Positions 13,601 to 25,600 of a stretch of DNA of 64,000 bases are shown one piece after another (within the stretch, counting starts at the first letter, position 1; each line of letters begins with the position of its first letter). The stretch is from positions 23,658,118-23,722,117 of the forward strand of contig ML679959.1 in NCBI GenBank assembly GCA_007922225.1. Reading direction: 5' to 3'. Origin of the DNA: Emydura subglobosa. Lineage: Eukaryota; Chordata; Testudines; Chelidae. Made by a program: the position numbers and the translations under genes. The notes beneath the pieces are model-generated. The model was not told where the DNA came from. It did not search any database and saw only the letters and a program-made list of their open reading frames with translations.

Positions 13601-16600
13601 TTTTCAAACCCTACGCACGGACACCTGCATGTGGGTTTATTGAAGCAGCTAGTCATTTACCAGTCATCATAGTTCAGCACTGCTGACGTGACTGAGGGTC
13701 TGACCCTGCTCTCAGTTACACGGATGCAAATTAGGAGTGACTCCGCTGAAGCGAACGGAGCTATACAAGTGTAAAACCAGCATGCCGGTGACCAAAATCA
13801 GTCCTTGAGAGTCTGAAGGTTGACAATACCAGACTGAAACTATAGCAAAGTGAGTTCTTAACAGCCCATATTTCAAAGCCCTGCCACTCTTGTGAAGCTT
13901 GTCTTTAAGTGAAGGATAGCTCGTGCAATGCTGTGCCATTAATCTCATTGTTCTGGGCCTGAGCGCATGCACAGCACCCAAAGTTTCATATCAAGGTCCT
14001 TCATGCTGCTGCTCCAGCAAATGCTTATATGTACTTGAATCATAGAACTTGGTCTAAGGATCCTTGCAGGGTAGGGAGTGCTGCTCTTTGAGCTCAAGGA
14101 GCACACATCCAAAGCAAACACTTAACATATTAACTGATCCTTTGCTTTCAAACATTTCCTTTGTGTATTTTCCTTCTCATATTTATTCCTCTTTCCTCTG
14201 CAGTTTTAGAAATCTGCCTCCAGTCAACCAAGACAGACGGTTATTGACCAGAATCGTCATATTACCCAAACATTAACAACTGGTGTTGCTTGCTCCAGTG
14301 TCTCTAACAGCCCTATACCAATTTACACCAGCTGAGAATCTAGCCTTTTGTCCAAAGGTGACTTGTGAATGTTGGATGATTGGCCACTTGCATGTTCCCT
14401 AACACAGTGGTTAATAACAGGGGTCTAGGATGATTTCCCTGACCAGTGTGGAGGACAAGGGTATTCTGTCCTGGAAGAATGATGGAACCATGTTATAAAA
14501 ATCAAGGTTGTGGTTTGATCCATTGAAAAGATAAGGTTCAGCTGCGAAGTTCAGGCCCAAACCCAAAAGTTTCCAAAGTTCAGGTGTGTTCAGATTTGGG
14601 CCCCTCTCATGTAACAATCTTGTGGGTTTCTGAGATTAACTCACAGAGGTAATTGATGGCATTTCAGTTTTATTATAATCTTTTCCATTTTAAAGACCTT
14701 TTGTTGACTACCTTGTCCATTGCATTCTCAGTACAAACTTCTCTTGGTAGCACTGCTGGTATCACTGCACAATCCCTGTTAGCTGCCATAGAATCTATTC
14801 ACTCTGCATGCCAAAAACATAGGCATGGGTATCCAATATAAACCAGAATCCTTTGTCTCTTTAATTCAGGGCTCAGTTCCTGACATGCACAAAGATGTAT
14901 TTATACAGAATAACATGGTCATTGACATGCCATACTGTATTCTACATAGAGGTTTTGATTGGAGATGGCCCCAAACTAAAACCTGGACCCAACACCTCTG
15001 AAGTTGAGTGTAGTGCACATCTGAATCTGATTTTGAAAATGTCTCCTCTCTTTATAATGGGCCAAACCAAAAATTCAGATCTAAATAGCCCCATATTTTG
15101 AGCTGTACGAAATCCACATCCAAGTTTTGAGTGATGCCCTTTTGGAATATCAAGACTTTGCCCTTCTCTAGTGCCTTCAATCAGAGGATCACAGAGCACG
15201 TTCCTGACATTAATGTATTGAGCATCAGAACCCCCTGTGAAGGCTTTACAGATGGAGAAACGGAAGAACAGAGAAATGAAATGACTTGCCCATGGTCATG
15301 CAACGAGTTAGTGAATGTGCTGGGAATAGAACCAAGGAATTCTGAATTCCAATTCCCCAGCTCTGACCTCTGCCTTGCTGTAAAAAATAAGAGTGCAACA
15401 ATTACCTTTACAAAGGTAAAGCTTACAAAGCCTCCATTAAAAGTGATGTTCAGATTTGACTGCAGATTTCCACATATTCCAGACGTTTGTGTGATATTGG
15501 GATCAATATTGAAGTATCCTTTCTTCTGCTGTGGAGAAAAAAATAATTCCCATGTAGCTCAATTAGAGACAAAACAAAATAAGAAATACACAGACTCTTA
15601 AGAGCTTTCTAAATGAGAAGCTATGTGTCTGGATCAATAGGCTCGTGATTGACTACCGTGCAAGAGACCTTGGATTGCATTATCCAGTCTGACCTCATGC
15701 TTTCAGGGGCTTCTCAATTAGCACTGCAGATTGTGCAGTTTGTCTCTAACATCATTTCTGCAGACCTGGACTCTAGTCTGACTTGGGTCCTCCGAGGCTG
15801 AGGACATAGAGGTCACTTCAGTCTAACCCTTTCTCACTTAATAAAACAGTGCATCACAATCTGGTGAGGAGATACACAGGAGCAGAACAGTTCTGCAGGT
15901 TAGACACGAGGTGCTTTACTCATGTGAGGCACTATGCTTAGCTTTGGACTGTAGTGAGTATCATTTACTTTCATCAGCGCTTAACAATCATCACATTTAA
16001 ACAACGCTGAGAATCAAAATGAGAATATCCCGATTTACGATAGTAAGGATTAAAAAACAAAACAAGAAACCAATTGCTTTAGAAAGGGTAAAATTCCAGT
16101 GCTTCATGGTATAATCCAAACCTCTAACTAGTGGAAGTGAGGATAACATTTTCCTTATGAGTAGGTTATTCCATACCCAACTAATGTAGGGTTTCTTGCA
16201 CCTCCTGGTGAAGCATATGGCATTGACCACTACAGGGTTCTAGACTGGGTGGACCATTGGTCTGGTCCCCCCAGCAGTTCAAAGATCAAAGAGCCCAAAT
16301 CAAAGACTTCCATGTTTGAAACACTGATTGACAATTTCTCATCTCTCTTACGACTCTCCAGTTTAAGTATCTTTTTAAAACCACTCAGGTTGTAACTAAC
16401 TTACAATTCTGGGAAATGGGTACAATACTTACCCTGATGTCTAATTTTGCAGCATATGGTAATTGATAGGAATTACTTGAAAGAGGCAGAATAAACTCAA
16501 ACTAATGAAGAAACATTGGTACAAGGCTCAAATCATGTAGCTCTTTAATGCTAATGAATATTGCATCTCACCGTCTTAGAATCCTGAACAATCAGCTCCA

Positions 16601-19600
16601 ATCCCATCAATGCCTTAATGCAGTTCACACTTCCTGTGGAAACACTGTATGCGCCGGTAGGGGGTGATGATGAATCAGGTGCAAGGGTGGGCTTCATGGT
16701 GGCTGTCGGAGCGGGTGGAGTTGTTTGAGTCCCTGGATGAATGGTTGTCACGTTGGTTCTGGCTGTAGTTTTTGCTGCTGTATGAGTTGTTTTGTTAGTT
16801 GGCCGGATAGTGGTCTTTACAGGTGTCTTGCTTGGTGCTGCTGCTGTAGTTACTGTAGTTTGGCTGGTTGGTGGTGTGGTCTTTGTGGTTGTCTTCTTAG
16901 CTACAGCTGTAGTTGCTGCCCTTGAATGGGTTGGTTGGTGGGTTGGCAGTGTGGTTTTCTCAGTTCTCTGGATGGTTGTCTTCTTAGATGTTGGTGCTGT
17001 AGTTGTTACTCTTACATGGGTTGTAGTTTCATTGGCTGGCAGTGGGGGCTTTGCAGTTGTTTTCTTACCCGCTGCTGTAGTTGTTAATATTGCATGGGTT
17101 GTCCGGCTGGTCGACTGGCTGCTGTTTGCTCTTGCTTGGGTTGTCATGTTAGGGGCCGATGCTGTTGTTACTGGATGATGGTTTGTTGTTTGAGTGTCCG
17201 TGAGTACAGATGTTTTTTGGCTGAATGGTGTGGTTATAATATTACTTGTCCTGCTGGAGAAAAGTGTGGTGATTGCATGGCTGGAGGAAGTTATCTGATA
17301 TGGGGAAACTGACTGAGCAGAAGTAGTTCTCTGTAGGAATGACGTAGATTGTGGGGTTGATTTGACCTCTATCTCATAATCCCCCATATCAGCATGGCAA
17401 GATAAAAATGCTGTAAAGGAGTAAACAAGTCACTAGATTAGTAACCTTCATTGCTTATAACCTGTTCATATCTACATTCTCCCTTTGGTTTTGTCATTAG
17501 AAGCCTGGTATATTTTATTTCCTCCTTTCCCCACACTTATAATGCAAGAAAGAGAGCTGGTATTCTGTGGAAGAATTAAAGAATCCTTTTATAACATGCC
17601 CAAGTCTGTTATATTGTTGCTAACTGGAGAGTTATGTGACTTGGTACATTGGGAAGTTTCATTCTGAAGTTTGGTGCATGGGGAGCAAAGAAACACCATT
17701 AAAAATGGTCACCAGACTCTCAGTATCAGGGGTTTGCTGGGTGCTGAAGAGCTGGGATTTTTATCCTCACTGCAGCCTTTTTCCAGTAGGGAGCTGATAG
17801 ATTTAATTGAATCAGTAACACAGAGGAAAAAAGAAAAGAAAAAAAGAAAGGTACTTTTCAGGTGGGTCAGATTCCTTCCCTCCTCTTTGATAAAAATCTG
17901 GAGTGATCGCATTGTGAGAGGCATTCACCCACAAGTGATAGGGTGTTTTTGTCTTTCATCATTTCCCTGGGTAAGTTCATTCGAGATCATAGTGATTGTC
18001 TGGTTTCACCCACATAGTTGTTAGTGGAGCATTTAGTGCCCTGGACGAAGTGCACCACACGTTGTGACAGGCATATGTAGACTCTGACTGCACACCCTAG
18101 TTGTCATCTACCTCCCCCCAACTGGTAAATAATAACTTAAGAGAACCTGCTTCAATACAGAAATAAACCCCCCTCCGACCGCACACACAATGGAATCCAT
18201 TCGGAGTATCATCAAACAACTGCTATCCATGCTCGCTGGGGACCCCATACAGAAAGAAATCTTTCCTAAACCCCCTCTTCCGACCTTCAAACAACCTTTC
18301 CTCCTCCTCTCCAAGCTCATCATCTGAAGCAAGCTCCGCACAGACCAGGACACCTCAACTCAAAGTGGCACCGGACCCTGTCAGAACAGTACATGCAAAA
18401 CCTCCATTCATATTTCTACTGCTACAATGATCAACACCCCCCACAACACACCTTTCAAGATCCATGGATCCTAGGCATGCCTGTCTCAACATGTGGGGTA
18501 CCTCATCCAGCGCACTCATTGTCCCAGTAACAACGATGTGGGTGGAACCAAACAATCATTATGTTCTCAAATGAACTCATGCAGGAAACTGATAAAAGAT
18601 AAAGAAAATCTTATCACCAGTGGCCGAACACTTCTCACAGAGCGATCACTGTATGTCTGACCTATTAGTCCTTGGCCACAAAGGAAACCTGCACCACACT
18701 TTCCAAAGACGAGCCTGGGATCTTAAATTCGTAACTCCGCTAGACACTAAAAATCATGGCCTGAACAGAGCCGCTGGATTTATGGCTTATTACAACCATC
18801 TGTAACCCACTAACGAGCCTCCCACCTCAACTGCTTCCCCTTCCCTTTCCATTCCTCCCCCTGACTGGAGGGTGTTAATGGGCCACCTCACCTTGAATGG
18901 TCCCTCGAGATATATGCTAACTCCTTATGCTAAGCAATCTGTTCAAACCTTTTATTTAGCTGTGACACTTGTGTTTGTTTCTCAGACCCGAAGACAAGCT
19001 CAGTGTGGCTGCAAAGTTTGTCTCTAGTCTCTCTCCCACCAATAGAAGTTGGTCCAATAAAAGATATTATCTCACCCACCGTGTCTCATCAGTACCATAG
19101 GCAGCCTACAGCGTACATTGGGGATAAGGATTTTATTGTCCCTGGATGGGGCAGAATGTGGGGGTAGGGATCCATTTTTTTTTAGCGGGCCAAGCCAACG
19201 AAAAGGTTGATTTCATCAGCGTAGCATGCCACTGCTGATCAGGGCTCACTTTAGGAGGAATAGGGCGACACCTTAATACAGATGTCAGATGCGACACCTT
19301 AATACAGGGCCATGTAGGGGTCCAGCAGACAGAGTTTAGAAGCCATGGCCCTGGTATACTGCCTTTCTATTCCCAAGCCCTTCCTACCCCCCCCCTTTTT
19401 TTTATCCTGTTTAATAGGCTGGGGCTGGGCAGGTCCAGCACAACTGCAGTGCATCAGGTGAAATGTCTGTGAGAGACCAAGTCCTGAGAAAGGAGTTCAG
19501 CCCGTGACCAGTCCTGTGCCTATACTGGGCAGCCTACTCCCCGAAAAGGAAGTGGTGCACTGGGAATACCCAAGGGGCTAGGCTTAAAGGGGAAGGATCA

Positions 19601-22600
19601 GGCCTGTAAAGTAGCTCTCCTTAAAGAGAAACAAGGTTCCAAGTCTAATGTTCTGTTGCTTTTTGGTAAATAGCTAAAAAGATTCAAAGGAACAACAATT
19701 CTTGTCAGGGGCTGAGATTTCAGTCTTTGCAACGCTTACAGAAAGTCTAGATTTGCCTGTTGCAGAATCTCTGAGTTTGCTACAATCTCACCACTTGTGC
19801 ACCCACTCCAGGCACACACAAAAAAAGCCCTCCAGTGCCTAAATCTAAACAAACCATTTTAAAAAGTACATTCTGAAAGATGAAAGGACAGTGTGTGGTG
19901 TGTGTGAGACAAGCACTGTAAAAATAAGGCTGATCTAAGAGAAGTCATAAATCATGCCCACTTATATATTCTTTGAAGTGCAACAAGTCCAAGAAGTAGG
20001 TAAAGTGTTTTCTCTCCTTGCTTAGCTGAAATTGCAGAACAGAAATCACTTCCCCACTACTGAGAGAGCAGGTACCCTTAGGTCCAAAATGATTCATGTT
20101 ATAGGCAAATCATGTGGTCTATGAGTGAGCTCTTCACTCAGTTAGCTGAGAGGTTTATTTTAATTCGTCCAGCTGAAGGGGCTATATACGAATCTGCTCC
20201 CAAATTGTACAGCGGCTGGGATTTGAGATTCAGGCTATGACTACACTAGAGAGCTGCACCGCTGTAAACTCTCTAGTGTAGCTGCTCTAAGCTGCTGGGA
20301 GATAGCTCTCCCGTGAATTTAATTAATCCACCCCCCCAGTGAGCGACAGCAGCTATGTCAGTGGGAGAAGCTGTCTTGCCAGCAGCACTGTCCACACCAG
20401 TGCTTAGATTGGCATAAATTACACCGCTCGGGGAGTGGCTAATTCACACCACTGAGCGACATAATTTATGTCGATTTAAGATGTAGTGGTGCCATAACCT
20501 TAGATTCTTTGTTAAACTGGGCCTAGAAGAAGATTCAGATTCATTGGTGCTAGAATCTCATAAGCTGTACTTATGATATTTTGTTTTTGTCCATCAGCCC
20601 TTGCAAAATTTCCACCATTCTAGGCTCTATCCAAACTGGATCCAGAAAATAAGCCCTTTTTGGTTTTGGATCCAATCTGGAACCAAAAACCATTGGAGTG
20701 GATCCAAACACATGGGTCTGATTTTGACCCCCACTGCTACCATTCAAAAAATAATAATTGTGCAAAGGGGTGACGGTTGCGGATTATATGATCCAGATCA
20801 GCCGTGCCTCTAATCTTGGCCTGTTTTAATTTCAATCTGGAAAGGACCATATGTCACTTCAGTTCTAGCTAGTACTATAACCTGAAAATACAAGTCAATG
20901 CAATAGAAGGGCCACATCTGTTAGCATGACTAACATCTCAGCTAACAAATATTTTTACCAGTGGGGATTTCATTACGCCAACATGCTTTATTGTTCTATT
21001 TGAACTCATCTTTCCAGTTCAGACTCTCCCAGATTTTAATTTAGATGCTTTGGCAGCCATTGTATTATCTTGCTTATGGTCATGCTGACTATGGTCCTTG
21101 AAGAGCAAATGCTGTTGCTTTGGTCTAGCTAGCCATAGCTGAGGTTTGGTGCATCAACTCGACAAAAATAGAAAAGAGGAAGATGTAAGTTAACTCGTTT
21201 TCTTTAAGGTTGTGAAACAGCCTTGAATTTCAATTAATTTAGGTAGAGAAGTCACAAGCATTCAGTACTTCTCAGCTTTGGTACACAAAACAATTGCACT
21301 AACCATTTTGATGTTTTCAATATAACATTTTTTGTGGGGGGGGGGGAATTCAAAGGCAGGAACTTTTCATGAAAAAGGAAAATTTTTCAAAATAAATTGA
21401 TTTTTCATAAAAAGCTCATTTATTGATGAAATAAATTGTCCTTGGAAAATTTCAACCTGCTCTGCTAGGAAGGTTGTTAGGTGAGAAAAGCAAGAGTGAA
21501 CCCATCGCTTGCTGGGTCTCCACTTGGGTGGTCCTGGTCATTAGCAAACCCCAGACTCTCTCCACCAGCCTAACGTCCATGGCCATTCCACAGTGGGCCG
21601 GGGTTTTTTTTGCGCCTCTCAGTCAGAGCGTTGCCTCTCTTGCACCATTCAGGTGGCTCGCGCCATCTTCTGAAAAGACATTTGGCCAAGCGACCTTCAT
21701 CCCAGAGAACAGGTCCCGGTGCTTGTTGGGGTTGTTCTCCGGGTGTGGGTTTCACAGCATTCCCTGGGCCAGTCCCCAGTGAACTGAAGCCAGTGTCCTT
21801 GGAAGGTGGCAGCCGGTGACTGTCCCTTACAAGTGGGGATTACACTTAAATAGGGATGGCCACCCACCCCGTCTCTGAGCCCCAGCCTGCCTCCGAGGGC
21901 TCCTGCAAAGGGGTAGGGCAAAGCTGAGAGGCGTAGATGTTGCTATTAACCAGGAGGACGTACAGCTGCTCTGTGCCAGGCTGGCACAAGAGGCCGTTGT
22001 GCAATGATGAAACAGGCCCCATGGCTCTTTCCATTGCCCCGTCACACTTCAGAGCATCTGCACCTGTGTTTCCGCTCAGTTGGTCCAGCAAGGGCACCCA
22101 CTGGCTTCCCAGCTGTTGCCTTTCTTGGCTGGAGACCCACGTCTCACTCCCTTCTGACCAGGGTATTGCCAGGCTGCCCAGGCAGGCCTGCTTGCTTTCT
22201 CTTCTGAGACAGGTCACCGGTGTAAGTGCTACACTGATAACTTACCACACGGTGCTTTCTCTGCAAGCCTACTTAATTCTTAAGGTACAAAGCACTACAG
22301 AGAAAACAAGCAGAGCTAATAAGCTCACCAAAGTTTACCCTAAGGTGGATTCTGGCAGAAGCAGTCCTTCAACAGCCCCCCTGGGCGTTTCCTTTTGCTT
22401 ACAAGTTTGTCACCGCTCCAGCTCAGAACAAGCACCCAGTTTTAAGGGTCTCAGTAGGTCCAGTCCTTCCAACCTGTCTCTAAGGATTGGGGCCCTCCAT
22501 GAACCAGGGGTCCTGTCCCTTGGTTGGCTCAGGAAGAAGACCTTGAGCCTGGGTAAAACCAGCCTATTTATCCAAATGTAACTCCTTTCTTTGCCTGTTG

Positions 22601-25600
22601 ATCCCTGGAGAGTGAGAATCCAGTTTGAACTAGTATATGTGCACCTCTCCGGGGGGTGGCCTCAATGGGCTGATAATGGAGGAAGTACTACTAAAGGAAT
22701 CACATACAGTGCCACAAACACCACATACACTGTGGCATTTTTAACCCAATGGACCCCAAAGGTAATAATCCTAATTCAATCAAGTGTAACTTCATTCAAT
22801 GGAGTTTATCTTAGTTCTCTAAGATTTGTTCGGGATATTACAGGATGTTGTCAGGCTGTCACAGCCCCCATCTCATTTTGTGTCAGGATGACTCAAAGCT
22901 TTATATAAATTCCCTGCTGCTTCTTTAGACACTCAGCTCCCCAGCAGTTTATTTTTCGAGAACAAACAGTCTTCATTTAAAGTGACTCTCTCAGTCGGTT
23001 GCAAGGTTATTATTGGTGGTGGGGGGGGAGGGGTCACGAGCTGTCCGCCCCTGTGCATGCCGGTAAGGTTGGCATGGCATGGGGAAAGGTGATCACTTTG
23101 GTGGGGGGCGGAGGTCGTCACAGCCTGAAATAGTTTCAAAGGGAGTCCCAGTAAAAAAGAGTTTGAGAATGCCTGGTTTAAAGCCTCTCTTTCTGCCTTG
23201 GCTGATTTAGGATTCAATTCGTGAGTGTTGCAGATCCTGAGAATTGCATTTTTCCCCTGCAGTCCTTTCAGAGTTAATAGAGTTCAAGTGTAAATCTGAA
23301 ATTGAAGGAACGGGGCAGTTTTCAAAAGTTCCCTTTTACTACTCTGGGTTTGAAATCCCCAGTTTCATGTGTTGATGGTGGAGGAGATAGACATTGATTC
23401 AGGCTGAGATTGTCACGGCCACCACAGGAATTTAGACACCCAAATTTCATAATTGTCAGTGGGGGATTGTGCATCCGAAGCCCTTGAAAATCTCAGCCTT
23501 TGTTCCTTTCAGATCTGAGTCCCTCCCACTCTCTGCACCCCTACCCATTCACTTATCCTTCTGTTTAAGTTATCTCCTCCTAAGTAAACCCCCCCCCAAA
23601 AAAAAAAAAAACAAAAAACTGTGGTACTAACATGACATTGGCTGCCATCATACTCTTCACCCTGCTTGTGTGTTCTACCCCTTCCCCCAGCCTGTGTCTG
23701 GCTGGTCTATTTAGACTGTAAATTCTTTGGGGCAGGGACCATCTGCTACTCTATTTGTACAGGGCCTAACACAATGAGGCCCTGATCTTGCTTGATCCTT
23801 AGGCACTACCATAATAAACCTGATTAATAATCATAAATACATAAATAAATACTAGCTAAAGTGGGGCAATAAAGAAATTGGCCAATAAGTTTTTCTCTCA
23901 TCCAAATCCCTTTGCCCAGTTTTATGCTCAGCTTTATGCTCAGTGGCCACTCTGGGTTTTCCCTTTCTATACTGTACCCAATACATGGCTGCTTTTAATT
24001 GATGGACTTGGTAATAGGTACAAACATAAGGCCTGATCCAGGACCTATTGTAGTCAGTGAAAATATTCCTTTGAATCAAGGCCTTCTGGAAGTGGGAATC
24101 CACCTAATTTAGTTCCTTTATAAAGGGTCAAATCCAGTGGGAGTTTTTCAGGCTCCAGACACGGGATCAGGCCCCCAGCCCTTGACTTGAGGCTCCCCCT
24201 CCCTCCAGTCACACACACAGAAATCTTATTCTGCAGGTTTTTAAAAAATTCATACCCAATTTCTAAAAGGGAAGAGCTGAAATAGAAAAAGATCCTGGGG
24301 AGCAGTTTCCTTCAGATCAAAGGCAGCACAACATTATCAGTTCATTTCATTTCCCCCAGTCCAAGGGCTGGTCTACACTACACAGTTAGGTCGACACAAG
24401 GCAGTTTACGTCGACCTAATTACGTCAACGTCTACATTACAGCCTTCCCATGTAAGTGCCCCACTAGACCAACATAACTCCACTTCCCTGGCAGGCATAA
24501 GGCTTGTGGTGGTGTAGTTAGGGGTGAGGTAGTGTCTGTGCAGACACTGCATCCCTTACATCTGCTGTTGGCCGTCTTATCAATTTCACGGCTCCTGCCA
24601 TGAAATTGACAAGACACCCAGGCAGTGAGAGCACAGCTGCCCCCCCCCTCTGCTGGAGAGCTGTCCGGCTGCACCCCACTCTCAACTGGGAGCCTGGGGG
24701 AGAATGGACCCTGCTCCTGGCTGGGAGCCGGGGCAAGAAGCCCAAGCGGTCTTCTCCCTGCCTGCTTCTCGGAGGGAGGCTGAGAAGCTGGGGCAGCTGG
24801 ACCCCACTCCCTGGAGGCAAGAAGCTCAGGGCGGCTTCAACTCACTCCTGGCAGGGAATGGGGAGTGTGTGTGTGCGCGCAGGGGGGTAACCTGACGGGA
24901 ACCCAGGAGCCTGTGGGGCAGCCAGGCTCCTGGCAGGGAGCTGCCAGCAGAGCTGAGAGACTGGGCTCTCAGATCCCCAGTCTGCCCCTTAGGTCAGGGG
25001 AAACACTCCTGGTGAGGAGGCGCAGCACTGACCCCAGGATGGTAGTGTGGACATGCACCACCACTGCACGTCGACCTAATATAGGTCGATTTACGGTTCT
25101 AGTGTAGACATATCATAATTCTACTTTCCTTTACAGCAATATAAATTCAGAGCAGTGCCTGTGGAGCTATTCCAGACACACACCAGGGTACTGGAAAGCA
25201 GAATTTGCCATTATGTTTATTACTGAAGTTACTGTGTGTACAATTAATCTGATGTTTTCTCCTGCTCAGTGTATTGCTGTGGTTAATGCTGCTCAGGGAA
25301 AGATTTTTGACATTATTATTATGAGTGTCTTGTCAATACTCAGCACAGAACTACAGAACAGCACAGAGCCACCAAGTCCAGGTATTTCACCGTTATTCCA
25401 AGGTTAGATAGCTTCATGTATTTCCTCATCTATCTTAGATTAATGCAGGTATTAAGAGATGTCTTAATATTTTGGGCCAGATCCTCAATCTGGCGTTAAA
25501 TCAACGTAGCTATACTGAGTTCAGGGGAGCAAGACTGATTACACTAGCTGAAGATCGAGCCCTTTGACTTTTATTTCCATTTTTGTTTAAATCAGTCCCA

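Noticed and set aside
15131..15601. Plus-strand 156-codon frame
   Set aside because: It overlaps LAMP3 exon 3 antisense and a MIR relic, has no domain, and lacks splice partners.
16792..17178. Plus-strand 128-codon frame predicting a very hydrophobic protein (VVV, GVVF repeats)
   Set aside because: It is the complement of the Thr/Ser-rich LAMP3 mucin exon. ACA/ACC-type Thr codons read as TGT/GGT in reverse, which makes Val/Gly/Cys-rich shadow frames.
21937..22581. Plus-strand 214-codon frame
   Set aside because: No recognisable domain or motif, composition typical of GC-rich repeat sequence, and no splice-consistent neighbours. Treated as chance.
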